From NCBI RefSeq assembly GCF_000720255.1, contig NZ_JOJE01000025.1, positions 47,946 to 111,945 on the forward strand: a DNA stretch of 64,000 nucleotides, given 5' to 3'. The translations under genes were made by a program, and so were the position numbers. The notes under the pieces are model-generated. The model was not told where the DNA came from, ran no database searches, and saw only the letters and a list, made by a program, of their open reading frames with translations. This stretch comes from Streptomyces griseus subsp. griseus (GTDB lineage Bacteria; Actinomycetota; Actinomycetes; Streptomycetales; Streptomycetaceae). Shown one piece after another: positions 9,775 to 17,905 of this stretch. Positions within the stretch are counted from its first letter, which is position 1; every line of letters begins with the position of its first letter.

Positions 9775-10029
9775 ATGGCAAAGGTCACGGTGCGCTACTG
9801 GGCCGCCGCCAAGGCCGCGGCCGGCGTCGCCGACGAGCCGTACGACGCGGCCACGCTCGCGGAGGCGCTGGACGCGGTGCGCGAGCGGCACGCCGGTGAG
9901 CTGAGCCGCGTGCTGCGGCGGTGCTCGTTCCTCGTCGACGGCGATCCCGTGGGGACGCGCGCGCATGAGACGGTACGGCTGGCCGAGGGCGGCACGGTTG
10001 AGGTGCTCCCGCCGTTCGCAGGAGGGTGA
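9775..10029 (+). CDS. MoaD/ThiS-family sulfur-carrier protein
   Basis: An 84-residue beta-grasp protein that ends in the diagnostic Gly-Gly (LPPFAGG). In this family the C-terminal glycine is adenylated and thiocarboxylated to deliver sulfur for molybdopterin, thiamine or related products. The ATG at 9775 follows TGAGGAA, which makes the upstream ATG at 9763 less likely. No moaE or thiG homologue is adjacent, so the pathway cannot be fixed. The sulfurtransferase gene at 12.4 kb is a possible sulfur donor. Confidence 0.9.
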   Translation: MAKVTVRYWAAAKAAAGVADEPYDAATLAEALDAVRERHAGELSRVLRRCSFLVDGDPVGTRAHETVRLAEGGTVEVLPPFAGG

Positions 10030-10032
10030 GCA

Positions 10033-11136
10033 GTGAGCAACCAGCCGTATGAGGGGTACGACCCTTATGCCCAGCAGCATCAGCAGCCGCAGCAACAGCA
10101 CCAGGCGTGGCCTCAGGACGAGTACGCGCAGCAGTACCGGCAACAGCCGTACCAGCAACAGCCGTACCAGCAACAGCAGTACCAGCAGCCCCACGACGAG
10201 GCGCAGCAGTACACGCAGCAGTGGCAGGGGCAGACCTGGGACACGCAGGTGCAGGGGTACCAGCCGGTTCACGAGGAACCGGGCGCCGCGGTCCACGCCA
10301 CCCCGGGCGACGGCGGGCAGCGGGGCGCCGCCGAGGATCCCCCCGTCTACGGGCCCTCGACCCTCGCCGGGAACTCCCGCGTCACCGACGCCCAGCGCGC
10401 CCGCCTCGAAGGACGCTCCCCGATCATCGAGCCCGGCATGCAGCCGGCCGCGCTCACCGCGCTGCTCGGTGTGCTGGTGTCCGGTACCGCGGCGATCGGG
10501 TCGTACGCCCTCCTCGTGCCCCTCGTCCTGCTCCAGGCCGTCACCGCCGCGGGCTGGTTCCGGCTGAACGGGATGTGGCCCGCCCGGCAGGGCATCGCGC
10601 TGGCGTTCCTGGGAGCGCTGGTGTCGGACGTGGCGCTGCTCGTGGCGGGGAGGGACAACGCGCCCGCCGCGATCCTCGGGACGCTGGGTGTGTGGGTGCT
10701 GCTCTGTCTCGTGCTCCAGCTGCGTTCGCACGCCGACCCGGACGAGCGGATGTACGGCCTGATGGCGACCGTGACGTCGTCGGCGCTGGCCATCGTGGCG
10801 ACCGGGTTCCTCGCGGCGGAGCCGGACGCGGTCACGGTCGGCGCGGCCGCGGTGGCCGTCGCCGTACTGGCCCGTGCGCTGCCGCTGCCGACCCCCGCCT
10901 CCGTGGTGGTCTCGCTGCTGGCCGCGGCCGGTGCCGGGATCGCCGTGGGCGGGCTGACGGACCTGCAGTCGAAGGGCGCGCTGCTGGGCGCGGGAGCGGC
11001 GGTCTGCGCGCTGATCGGGCACCGGGTCGCGAGCTACGACTACCCGTCCCGGTTCGTGCACTTCACGGCGGGCGTGGCCCTGCCGCTGTCCGCCGCCGCG
11101 CCGGTTGTGTGGGTGTTGGGGCAGGCCCTCGGCTGA
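10033..11136 (+). CDS. Membrane protein with a Gln/Pro/Tyr-rich N-terminal domain
   Basis: The GTG start overlaps a GGAGGG ribosome site at the end of the previous gene, three bases away, so the two are probably co-transcribed. Residues 1 to about 110 are low-complexity (repeated YQQQP, QQYRQQ) and probably disordered in the cytoplasm. Residues about 135-365 contain at least seven hydrophobic helices (LTALLGVLVSGTAAIGSY, GIALAFLGALVSDVALLVAG and others). This resembles a Streptomyces-conserved membrane protein of unknown function. No transporter motif is seen. Confidence 0.85.
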   Translation: MSNQPYEGYDPYAQQHQQPQQQHQAWPQDEYAQQYRQQPYQQQPYQQQQYQQPHDEAQQYTQQWQGQTWDTQVQGYQPVHEEPGAAVHATPGDGGQRGAAEDPPVYGPSTLAGNSRVTDAQRARLEGRSPIIEPGMQPAALTALLGVLVSGTAAIGSYALLVPLVLLQAVTAAGWFRLNGMWPARQGIALAFLGALVSDVALLVAGRDNAPAAILGTLGVWVLLCLVLQLRSHADPDERMYGLMATVTSSALAIVATGFLAAEPDAVTVGAAAVAVAVLARALPLPTPASVVVSLLAAAGAGIAVGGLTDLQSKGALLGAGAAVCALIGHRVASYDYPSRFVHFTAGVALPLSAAAPVVWVLGQALG

Positions 11137-11242
11137 CCTGTGAGCGCTTGTCACAGGTGATCGACAAAAGCGGGGTGGCCCCACGGCCCAGGGTTACCGT
11201 GGCTGTCTCTGTCACGGACAGCCAAGTGGGGGAACACGGCAA

Positions 11243-11977
11243 ATGCGCGCGCTGCGGATACTTCTGGTCACGGTCATCGTCCTGGGCGTGCTGTTCGTGA
11301 TCGTCGACCGGGTCGCGGTGCACTTCGCCGAGGGCGAGGCGGCCGACAGGCTGAAGTCGACCGAGAACCTGGCGTCCACGCCGGACGTGTCCATCGACGG
11401 CTTCCCCTTCCTGACCCAGGTCGCCGGCGGTGAGCTCGACGAGGTCGAGGTCGGCATCAAGGACTACGAGGCGCCCACCGGCAGTGGTGGCAGGACCATC
11501 CGGATCGACGACATGAAGGCCGAGATGAAGGGCGTCACCTTCTCCGGCGACTACAGCTCCGCCACCGCCGCCTCCGCGACCGGCACGGCGACCATCGCCT
11601 ACGACGAGCTGCTCAAGGCGGCCAAGTCGGAGCCGACGCGGGTCGCGCCCGCGGTGACCGCGCAGGTGGTGGGCCTGTCCGACGGCGGCAACGGCAAGAT
11701 CAAGGTCCAGATCGACGCGACGGTCCTCGGGGTGAAGCTGCCCAAGCCGGTCTCCGTGCTCAGCTCGGTCACGGTCGACGGGGACACCGTGCGGGTGCGC
11801 GCCGACTCGCTGCCCGACCTCGGCATCGACCTCGCCGAGACCGTGATCCGTTCGATCACCGACTTCCAGCAGACCATCGAGCAACTGCCCGGCGGTATCC
11901 GGCTGGACAAGGTGCAGGCCGCGCAGGACGGTGTGGACATCACGGTGAAGGGTTCGAACGTCAGGCTCGCCGGGTAG
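11243..11977 (+). CDS. DUF2993 (LmeA-like) envelope lipid-binding protein
   Basis: The product has 244 residues. An N-terminal signal/anchor helix (ILLVTVIVLGVLFVIVDRV) is followed by a DUF2993 domain with the typical IDGFPFLTQVAGGELDEVEV block and a later VTVDGDTVRV repeat. Family members bind phospholipids at the outer face of the membrane; mycobacterial LmeA acts in lipomannan elongation. It is located 106 bases after the Q-rich membrane protein gene. The specific lipid is unknown here. Confidence 0.88.
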   Translation: MRALRILLVTVIVLGVLFVIVDRVAVHFAEGEAADRLKSTENLASTPDVSIDGFPFLTQVAGGELDEVEVGIKDYEAPTGSGGRTIRIDDMKAEMKGVTFSGDYSSATAASATGTATIAYDELLKAAKSEPTRVAPAVTAQVVGLSDGGNGKIKVQIDATVLGVKLPKPVSVLSSVTVDGDTVRVRADSLPDLGIDLAETVIRSITDFQQTIEQLPGGIRLDKVQAAQDGVDITVKGSNVRLAG

Positions 11978-12143
11978 GACCAGGTCCGGCGTCCGGTGGA
12001 CCCAGGTGTCCGATCAGCGAGACACCGATGTCCGATCCGTAGATCGAGTGGGGGCGCGGACGCCCGGGAACCGTGCGGGGCACGGCCGGACACCCTCCCG
12101 TTCTCACATCCCGGACGATCGCATCTCAAAATGCGACACACCG

Positions 12144-12173
12144 GTGACATGCCCGCCTCTCCCTCCCTACGAT
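12144..12173 (+). promoter_or_regulatory. Candidate promoter of the leader peptide/sulfurtransferase operon
   Basis: GTGACA (12144-12149) and TACGAT (12168-12173) are separated by 18 bases, close to the housekeeping consensus. The -10 element ends only eight bases before the ATG of the leader peptide, so the transcript is probably leaderless or nearly so. Confidence 0.5.
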
Positions 12174-12181
12174 CGACAACT

Positions 12182-12262
12182 ATGAAGCGACAGGCGGATC
12201 TCACGAAGCGGCGGGCAGTAGACCTGTGCCGCGTCGCCGCCATGCTCTGTCGCCCCTTCTGA
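12182..12262 (+). CDS. Cysteine-type leader peptide ahead of the sulfurtransferase operon
   Basis: A 26-residue reading frame (MKRQADLTKRRAVDLCRVAA, then MLCRPF) too short for most gene finders. Its arginine-rich AVDLCRVAAMLCR core recurs as a putative leader peptide upstream of actinobacterial sulfur genes. It holds two Cys codons near its end (TGC at 12227, TGT at 12248), so ribosome speed could report charged tRNA-Cys. The stop is followed directly by a hairpin, and the sulfurtransferase gene begins 120 bases later. I infer translational attenuation by cysteine supply. Confidence 0.8.
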   Translation: MKRQADLTKRRAVDLCRVAAMLCRPF

Positions 12263-12264
12263 GT

Positions 12265-12280
12265 GGAAGCGCCGGCTTCC
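12265..12280 (+). promoter_or_regulatory. Hairpin directly after the leader peptide stop
   Basis: GGAAGC and GCTTCC form a 6-bp stem with a GCCG loop, two bases after the TGA at 12260-12262. A ribosome stalled at the Cys codons would leave it free to fold, whereas one at the stop would cover it. It is a candidate part of an attenuator. Confidence 0.4.
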
Positions 12281-12382
12281 GCATCCCCCACCGCCCTGCA
12301 GAGGGCATATGTGTGCTGCCCCCACTCGGGGCCGCACTCTCACTCGCACGCCCCGCCGTAACTGCCCCGGAGGAGAAACAGC

Positions 12383-13222
12383 ATGAGCCGCAGCGACGTC
12401 CTGGTAGACGCCGACTGGGTCCAGGAGCACCTGGACGACCCGAGCATCGCCATCGTCGAGGTGGACGAGGACACCAGCGCGTACGAGAAGAACCACATCC
12501 GCAACGCGATCCGGATCGACTGGACCCAGGACCTCCAGGACCCGGTCCGCCGTGACTTCATCGACCAGGAGGGCTTCGAGAAGCTCCTGTCGGCGAAGGG
12601 CATCGCCAACGACACGCTGGTGATCCTCTACGGCGGCAACAACAACTGGTTCGCGTCCTACGCCTACTGGTACTTCAAGCTGTACGGCCACGAGAACGTC
12701 AAGCTGCTCGACGGTGGCCGCAAGAAGTGGGAGCTGGACGCCCGCGAGCTGGTCGAGGAGGTGCCCGAGCGCGCCACGACCGACTACAAGGCCAAGGCGC
12801 AGAACACCTCCATCCGCGCCTTCCGTGACGACGTGGTCGCCGCGATCGGTTCGCAGAACCTGGTCGACGTCCGCTCGCCCGACGAGTTCTCCGGCAAGCT
12901 GCTCGCCCCCGCGCACCTGCCGCAGGAGCAGTCGCAGCGTCCGGGTCACGTCCCGAGCGCCCGCAACATCCCGTGGTCGAAGAACGCCAACGACGACGGC
13001 ACCTTCAAGTCGGACGACGAGCTCAAGGAGCTCTACGCCGAGGAGCAGGTGGACCTGGCCAAGGACACCATCGCCTACTGCCGCATCGGTGAGCGCTCCG
13101 CGCTGACCTGGTTCGTCCTGCACGAGCTGCTCGGTGTCGAGAACGTCAAGAACTACGACGGTTCCTGGACCGAGTACGGCTCCCTCGTCGGCGTGCCCAT
13201 CGAGCTCGGCGCCAACAAGTAA
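12383..13222 (+). CDS. cysA: Thiosulfate sulfurtransferase (rhodanese)
   Basis: This 279-residue tandem rhodanese is called CysA or SseA in actinobacteria. The N-terminal domain (VDADWVQEHLDDPS, then AHIRNAIRIDW-like KNHIRNAIRIDW) is inactive. The C-terminal domain carries the catalytic cysteine in IAYCRIGERSALTW, with the CRxGxRS loop typical of thiosulfate-type enzymes. It moves sulfane sulfur from thiosulfate to cyanide or protein acceptors. A clear ribosome site (GGAGGAGA) precedes the ATG. It forms an operon with the DUF1416 gene and sits under the cysteine-type leader peptide. Confidence 0.95.
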   Translation: MSRSDVLVDADWVQEHLDDPSIAIVEVDEDTSAYEKNHIRNAIRIDWTQDLQDPVRRDFIDQEGFEKLLSAKGIANDTLVILYGGNNNWFASYAYWYFKLYGHENVKLLDGGRKKWELDARELVEEVPERATTDYKAKAQNTSIRAFRDDVVAAIGSQNLVDVRSPDEFSGKLLAPAHLPQEQSQRPGHVPSARNIPWSKNANDDGTFKSDDELKELYAEEQVDLAKDTIAYCRIGERSALTWFVLHELLGVENVKNYDGSWTEYGSLVGVPIELGANK

Positions 13223-13297
13223 GCGCCGACGCGCACCGAACAGACCAAACCACCCCGACCGGCCTTCCTTCCGGTCAGACCCCTTCTGGAGAAAGAC

Positions 13298-13585
13298 ATG
13301 TGTGGAGCGAAGGCCGGCGGCCCGGACGCCTCGACGATCAAGCCCGGTGAGACCACGATCCAGGGTCAGGTGACCCGCGACGGCGAGCCGGTGACGGGCT
13401 ACGTCCGTCTGCTGGACTCGACCGGCGAGTTCACCGCGGAGGTCCCGACCTCCGCCACGGGCCAGTTCCGGTTCTACGCCGCCGAGGGCACGTGGACCGT
13501 TCGCGCCCTCGTCCCCGGCGCCACCGCCGACCGCACGGTCGTCGCCCAGAAGGGCGGCCTCGCGGAGGTCGCGATCGCGGTCTGA
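13298..13585 (+). CDS. DUF1416 protein linked to sulfurtransferase
   Basis: A 95-residue protein beginning MCGAKAGGPD and built mainly of beta strands (IQGQVTRDGEPVTGYVRLLD, FYAAEGTWTVRALV). It matches the DUF1416 family, which almost always follows cysA-type sulfurtransferase genes in actinobacteria. The fold looks like a carboxypeptidase-regulatory (Ig-like) domain. The N-terminal MCGAK cysteine may be functional in sulfur transfer, though this is inference. The gene lies 75 bases after the sulfurtransferase and ends at a strong terminator. Confidence 0.92.
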   Translation: MCGAKAGGPDASTIKPGETTIQGQVTRDGEPVTGYVRLLDSTGEFTAEVPTSATGQFRFYAAEGTWTVRALVPGATADRTVVAQKGGLAEVAIAV

Positions 13586-13603
13586 GCACGCTCAGTACCG
13601 GCA

Positions 13604-13648
13604 GGAGGGCCGCACCCCCCGGGTTGGACGCCTGGGGTGCGGCCCTCC
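13604..13648 (+). terminator. Strong terminator of the sulfurtransferase operon
   Basis: A perfect 15-bp inverted repeat (GGAGGGCCGCACCCC at 13604-13618 with its complement at 13634-13648) encloses a 15-base loop. It starts 18 bases after the DUF1416 stop. Confidence 0.85.
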
Positions 13649-13674
13649 GGCTCGTCCGGACCTACTCTGGACGT

Positions 13675-13938
13675 ATGTACGCACGGCGACGGCACGTTTA
13701 CTTCGCCATGATGGGGACCTGCGTCGGTCTCTTCGTCCTGGCCTGGGGAGTCGTACGCATCTGGTCCGTCCCGGCGGCGGTGGGGATGTGCGTGGTCGCC
13801 ATGCTCATTCCGCCCGTGGCGGCGATGGTGGCCAACCGGCGGGGCCCCGAGGACCGCTGGTGGGACGACCCTTCGGGGGACCCGGAGTCCGACGAGTGGT
13901 GGGACGAGCTGGACGGCAAGAAGCGGCCCCGTCCCTAG
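13675..13938 (+). CDS. DUF3099-type small membrane protein
   Basis: Reading from the ATG at 13675 gives 87 residues. Two hydrophobic helices (VYFAMMGTCVGLFVLAWGVV and AAVGMCVVAMLIPPVAAMV) are followed by an acidic, Trp-rich tail (RWWDDP, EWWDEL). This matches the DUF3099 family common in Streptomyces. No function is known. The longer frame upstream overlaps the terminator and is not used. Confidence 0.82.
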   Translation: MYARRRHVYFAMMGTCVGLFVLAWGVVRIWSVPAAVGMCVVAMLIPPVAAMVANRRGPEDRWWDDPSGDPESDEWWDELDGKKRPRP

Positions 13939-13961
13939 GGACGGGCACCGCGTCCCACGTC

Positions 13962-14324
13962 TCAGTAGACGAGCGCCTGCGTCTCGTCGCCGAGGGCCTC
14001 CTGGACGAACACCTGCGCACCCGCGATCCGTACGCCCTCGATGACGTCCTTCTCGGTGATCTCCCGCCGGGCGGCGCACTGCGTGCACAGCGTGACCCGC
14101 CCGCCGGCCAGCAGGGAGTCGAGCAGATCGGGCAGCGGCGCGGCGTGCGGCAGCTCGAACTCCGCGGCCCGCCCCCGCAGCGCGAACCAGGCGGACTCGC
14201 CGGTCAGCCACAGAGACACCTCGACCCCACTGGCCACGGCCACCGCCGCCACGGTGAACGCCTGCGAACACCGCTCGGGCGCGTCCGCCCCCGCCGTCAC
14301 CTTGATCACGAGCTTCTTCGCCAT
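13962..14324 (-). CDS. DsrE-family protein
   Basis: A 120-residue DsrE/DsrF-like protein, starting MAKKLVIKVTAGADAPERC. The family includes sulfur-relay subunits (TusD, DsrE). The block GGRVTLCTQCAARREIT carries two cysteines (CTQC) at the place where sulfur-relay relatives have their active cysteine. Together with the sulfurtransferase and MoaD-like genes it suggests a local sulfur-trafficking theme. It is convergent with the DUF3099 gene, and the intergenic gap is 23 bases. Confidence 0.88.
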   Translation of the reverse strand: MAKKLVIKVTAGADAPERCSQAFTVAAVAVASGVEVSLWLTGESAWFALRGRAAEFELPHAAPLPDLLDSLLAGGRVTLCTQCAARREITEKDVIEGVRIAGAQVFVQEALGDETQALVY

Positions 14325-14439
14325 GTCCGCATCGTAAGCCCGGGCCGGGGAGGGCCCACCTCACACGGAGCGCCCGACCCCGGCCGCGTAAGCTGGGGCC
14401 CGGCTCTGTCGTATGACCACCCTCGCTCAAGGAGCACCC

Positions 14440-14538
14440 GTGGAGATCTTCTTCGAAACCCTGCTGGTCCTGGTCTGCGTCGGCGTGCTCGCCTTCGCAG
14501 GACTGACCGTGAAGAAGCTGTACCAGGGCCAGCGCTGA
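14440..14538 (+). CDS. 32-residue single-pass membrane peptide
   Basis: A short frame from the GTG at 14440, preceded by AAGGAGC at a good distance. It encodes EIFFETLLVLVCVGVLAF, a single hydrophobic helix, followed by a basic end (KKLYQGQR). Genes of this form sit just before the FABP-family gene in Streptomyces. It is too short for automatic gene finding but has a good ribosome site and conserved-looking design. The function is unknown. Confidence 0.7.
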   Translation: MEIFFETLLVLVCVGVLAFAGLTVKKLYQGQR

Positions 14539-14561
14539 ACCACGTCTAGGAACTTCGCCTC

Positions 14562-15137
14562 ATGATCGAGATCCCGTCCGACCTGCACAAGAACCTCGTC
14601 CCGCTCGCCTTCCTGCTCGGCAACTGGGCCGGCGCGGGCGTGCATGACTTCCCCGGCGCGGAGAAGTGCAACTTCGGCCAGGAAGTCAGCTTCACGCACG
14701 ACGGCCGGGACTTCCTGGAGTACCACTCCCGCACCTGGGTGCTGGACAACGACGGCAACAAGGTGCGGCCGCTGGAGACGGAGTCCGGCTTCTGGCGCAT
14801 CGTCGACGCCCGCAAGGTCGAGGTCACGATGACCCGCGACGACGGCGTCATCGAGATCTGGTACGGCGAGCTGGCCGACAAGAAGCCGCAGATCGACCTG
14901 GTGACGGACGCGGTGGCGCGTACGGCGGCCGCCCAGCCCTACAGCGGCGGCAAGCGGCTGTACGGCTACGTCAAGAGCGACCTGATGTGGGTCGGCGAGA
15001 AGCAGACCCCCGAGGTCGAGCTGCGCCCCTACATGTCGGCCCAGCTGAAGAAGGTCGTCACCCCGGAGGAGGTCGAGCGCTGGGCGAAGGCCCTGCCCGA
15101 CGACATGCCGGACGACGGCATCGCTTTCTTCAAGTAG
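14562..15137 (+). CDS. FABP-family (nitrobindin-like, DUF1794) protein
   Basis: This 191-residue beta-barrel protein has the hallmarks LLGNWAGAGVHDFPG, then TWVLDNDGNKVRPLETESGFWRI, of the actinobacterial FABP/nitrobindin family. Nitrobindins bind heme b with a C-terminal histidine, but I do not see the expected heme histidine near the end of this sequence, so heme binding is doubtful. It lies 23 bases after the small membrane peptide and 16 before nur, so the three probably form one transcript. Confidence 0.9.
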   Translation: MIEIPSDLHKNLVPLAFLLGNWAGAGVHDFPGAEKCNFGQEVSFTHDGRDFLEYHSRTWVLDNDGNKVRPLETESGFWRIVDARKVEVTMTRDDGVIEIWYGELADKKPQIDLVTDAVARTAAAQPYSGGKRLYGYVKSDLMWVGEKQTPEVELRPYMSAQLKKVVTPEEVERWAKALPDDMPDDGIAFFK

Positions 15138-15153
15138 TCCTAGACTCGTCGGT

Positions 15154-15591
15154 GTGGTGAGCACCGACTGGAAGAGCGACCTCAGGCAGCGCGGCTACCG
15201 GCTGACGCCGCAGCGTCAGCTTGTCCTCGAAGCCGTGGACACCCTTGAGCACGCGACCCCCGACGACATCCTCGTGGAAGTGAGGAAGACGGCGTCGGGG
15301 GTCAACATTTCCACCGTCTACCGGACCCTGGAGCTCCTGGAGGAGCTCGGTCTGGTCAGCCATGCCCACCTCGGGCACGGGGCGCCGACGTACCACCTCG
15401 CGGACCGGCACCACCACATCCACCTGGTCTGCCGCGACTGCGAGAACGTCATCGAGGCGGACGTGGAGGTGGCCGCCGACTTCACCGCCAAACTGCGGGA
15501 CACCTTCGGCTTCGACACGGACATGAAGCACTTCGCGATCTTCGGTCGCTGCAAGGACTGCTCGCTGAAGAGTTCAACTACCGAGTCGTAG
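15154..15591 (+). CDS. nur: Nur, nickel-responsive Fur-family repressor
   Basis: At 145 residues, it matches the S. coelicolor Nur sequence as I recall it almost throughout (VSTDWKSDLRQRGYRLTPQR). The N-terminal winged helix contains SGVNISTVYRTLELLEELGL. The metal sites lie in HHHIHLVCRDC (residues about 86-96) and in the C-terminal CKDC pair. Nur with Ni(II) represses sodF and the nickel uptake genes and indirectly allows sodN expression. The GTG at 15154 is used; a second GTG follows at once. It is co-directional with the FABP and YgfZ-like genes. Confidence 0.95.
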   Translation: MVSTDWKSDLRQRGYRLTPQRQLVLEAVDTLEHATPDDILVEVRKTASGVNISTVYRTLELLEELGLVSHAHLGHGAPTYHLADRHHHIHLVCRDCENVIEADVEVAADFTAKLRDTFGFDTDMKHFAIFGRCKDCSLKSSTTES

Positions 15592-15601
15592 GCTTACGTA
15601 T

Positions 15602-16567
15602 ATGAAAAGCCCCCTGCTGTCCCTGCCCGGCGCCGTCCCCGCCGAGGGTGTGGACGAAGGCGTAGCCGCCCATTACGGCGACCTGTTCCGCGAGCAGCGC
15701 GCCCTCTCCGACGGCACCGGTTTCGTCGACCTCTCGCACCGCGGTGTCCTGTCCGTCTCCGGCGACGACCGGCTCAGCTGGCTGCACCTGCTGCTCACCC
15801 AGCACGTCAGCGCGCTGCCCGTCGGCGAGGCCACCGAGGCGCTGATCCTCTCCGCGCACGGTCACATCGAGCACGCGCTCTACCTCGTCGACGACGGCGA
15901 GACGGTCTGGGCCCACGTGGAGCCCGGCACCCAGGAAGCGCTGATCGCGTACCTGGAGTCGATGAAGTTCTTCTACCGCGTCGAGGTCGCCGACCGCACG
16001 GCTGAGTTCGCGGTCGTGCACCTGCCGGCCGGTTCCATCACCGAGGTGCCGGACAAAGTCGTCGTGCGGGAGACGCCGTACGGGCGTGATCTGTTCCTGC
16101 CGCGCGCCGACCTGGAGTCGTACGCCGAGAAGGCCGGTCCCGCGGCCGGGATCCTCGCCCACGAGGCGCTGCGGGTCGAGCAGCACCGTCCGCGCCTCGG
16201 CTTCGAGACCGACCACCGCACCATCCCGCACGAGCTGGGCTGGATCGGCACGGCGGTGCACCTCCAGAAGGGCTGCTACCGCGGCCAGGAGACGGTCGCC
16301 CGTGTGCAGAACCTGGGCAAGCCCCCGCGCCGGCTCGTCTTCCTGCACCTCGACGGCAGCGAGGTCCACCTGCCGGCCCGCGGCACGGAGCTCCGCCTCG
16401 CGGACGACAGCCCCGACGGCCGGAAGATCGGCTTCATCACCACGTCCGTACGCCACCACGAACTCGGCCCGGTGGCCCTCGCCCTGATCAAGCGCAACGT
16501 ACCGGCGGACGCCCCCCTGATGGCCGACACCACGGCCGCCGCGCAGGAGACCGTCGTGGAGCCGTAG
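15602..16567 (+). CDS. YgfZ/GcvT-like folate-binding protein
   Basis: The product has 321 residues. It carries the YgfZ signature KGCYRGQETVAR at residues about 223-234, whose cysteine is essential in YgfZ. YgfZ family members bind folate and help repair or assemble Fe-S clusters of certain enzymes. The N-terminal part (FVDLSHRGVLSVSGDDRLSWLH) resembles the aminomethyltransferase fold. It begins 10 bases after nur, so co-transcription is likely. Confidence 0.93.
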   Translation: MKSPLLSLPGAVPAEGVDEGVAAHYGDLFREQRALSDGTGFVDLSHRGVLSVSGDDRLSWLHLLLTQHVSALPVGEATEALILSAHGHIEHALYLVDDGETVWAHVEPGTQEALIAYLESMKFFYRVEVADRTAEFAVVHLPAGSITEVPDKVVVRETPYGRDLFLPRADLESYAEKAGPAAGILAHEALRVEQHRPRLGFETDHRTIPHELGWIGTAVHLQKGCYRGQETVARVQNLGKPPRRLVFLHLDGSEVHLPARGTELRLADDSPDGRKIGFITTSVRHHELGPVALALIKRNVPADAPLMADTTAAAQETVVEP

Positions 16568-16586
16568 AGCGGGCTCCGGACAGCCC

Positions 16587-17012
16587 CTAGACCTCGATGA
16601 GGACCGTGAACGGGCCGTCGTTCGTCAGGGAGACGCGCATGTGGGCGCCGAAGCGGCCGGTGGCCACCGTGGCGCCCAAGGCGCGGAGCTGGGTGACGAC
16701 CTCGTCGACGAGGGGCTCGGCGACCGGGCCGGGGGCGGCCGCGTTCCAGGTGGGGCGGCGGCCCTTGCGGGCGTCGCCGTAGAGGGTGAACTGGCTGATC
16801 ACCAGGAGTGGGGCGTCGATGTCGCTGCACGACTTCTCCTCGTGCAGCACCCGCACCGACCAGAGCTTGCGGGCGAGTTGGGCCGCCTTCTCCTCGGTGT
16901 CCTCGTGGGTGACCCCGACCAGGACGCACAGCCCCTCGCCGATGATCTCCCCGACTGTCTCGCCGTCCACGACGACGCTCGCGCCGTCCACCCTCTGCAC
17001 CACTGCACGCAT
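16587..17012 (-). CDS. dtd: D-aminoacyl-tRNA deacylase
   Basis: A 141-residue enzyme that removes D-amino acids (and glycine) mischarged onto tRNA. Diagnostic segments are [17 protein letters not shown] at the N-terminus, [11 protein letters not shown] (the SQFTL motif) near residue 70, and the cross-subunit Gly-cisPro-type block [17 protein letters not shown] at the end. The family's Gly-Pro dipeptide is seen as GPFTVLIE. The length is normal. It is convergent with the YgfZ-like gene. Confidence 0.95.
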   Translation of the reverse strand: MRAVVQRVDGASVVVDGETVGEIIGEGLCVLVGVTHEDTEEKAAQLARKLWSVRVLHEEKSCSDIDAPLLVISQFTLYGDARKGRRPTWNAAAPGPVAEPLVDEVVTQLRALGATVATGRFGAHMRVSLTNDGPFTVLIEV

Positions 17013-17180
17013 ACGACCATCATGCCGGGTGACGAACGGCGGTCCGCGTATGGTCCGGACCAGGCTGCTTTTTGATCCTTAAGCCCCCATCTGGGGCCGT
17101 TCGGGGGCACTCGGTCACATAGGGGCCACTTGGGGTGGCACGATGCTGCCACACGCCGGTCGAGGGGACGGTAGAGGCAT

Positions 17181-17798
17181 ATGAGCACACCGAGTACCGG
17201 GCAGCCGCCCGGGGCTGTCTCGTTGACCCACAGGGGAGACCGCGACAGCCCCCGGCCGCCCGTGCAGCGCACCGACAGCCCGCTGCTGTCCGTGGATCCG
17301 CCCGAGCACGACCTGACCGTGCTGAGCCTGCCCGAGCTGCGCACCCTGCGCCGGGACGCCCAGCGCGACGAGGCCGATCTGAGCTATGTGCGGCGGCTGC
17401 TCCAGGGACGGATCGACATCCTGCGGGCGGAGCTGGCGCGGCGCGGCCCCACGTCGGTAGTGGACGCAGATGAGTCGTCCGTCGTCGAGCGGCTCCCGGA
17501 GATCCTCACGGACGCCCCGGCCCGGCACCGTTCCTCGGCCCGCCACGTCACCCTGGGCACCCCGCACAACGAGGAGTACCGGCGGCTGGCCTCGGACATG
17601 CTCGCCGAGGTCGAACTGTCGGACCTCGGCGCGCGCACGGACGTCGAGCTCAACTCCGCGATGGGCCGGCTCGTCCGCTACGAGCGGCAGGTCTCCCTGC
17701 GCCGCCAGCGCCTCCAGCGCACCGCCGACGACTGCGGCGCCGAGATCACCCGCCGCTACCGCGACGGCGAGGCCCAGGTGGACGACCTGCTGGTGTGA
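17181..17798 (+). CDS. rsiG: RsiG, c-di-GMP-dependent anti-sigma factor for WhiG
   Basis: This 205-residue coiled-coil protein carries two copies of the c-di-GMP signature E(X)3S(X)2R(X)3Q(X)3D: E64-S68-R71-Q75-D79, and E168-S172-R175-Q179-D183. RsiG armed with a c-di-GMP dimer holds the sporulation sigma factor WhiG inactive in Streptomyces, so it gates the step from hyphae to spores. Both motifs are complete, so ligand binding should be intact. The first ~40 residues are Pro/Ser-rich and probably disordered. The ATG at 17181 follows GGTAGAGG. Confidence 0.95.
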   Translation: MSTPSTGQPPGAVSLTHRGDRDSPRPPVQRTDSPLLSVDPPEHDLTVLSLPELRTLRRDAQRDEADLSYVRRLLQGRIDILRAELARRGPTSVVDADESSVVERLPEILTDAPARHRSSARHVTLGTPHNEEYRRLASDMLAEVELSDLGARTDVELNSAMGRLVRYERQVSLRRQRLQRTADDCGAEITRRYRDGEAQVDDLLV

Positions 17799-17905
17799 GG
17801 GACGGCGTGAGGCCGACGTGAGGGACGGTGCGGCGGGGAGCCCGGCGTGCGGGCCCCGGGGAAATCCTCACGACACCCCGACCGCCACCGTCCTACCGTG
17901 GCCCC

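Noticed and set aside
10130..10190. Repeated CAACAGCCGTACCAG units that look like a small direct-repeat array
   Set aside because: They are in frame and encode the YQQQP low-complexity N-terminus; there are no spacers, so it is not CRISPR.
10107..11300. 397-codon plus-strand frame overlapping the Q-rich membrane protein
   Set aside because: The GTG-started frame at 10033 has a ribosome site and membrane helices; the alternative is Arg-rich and has neither.
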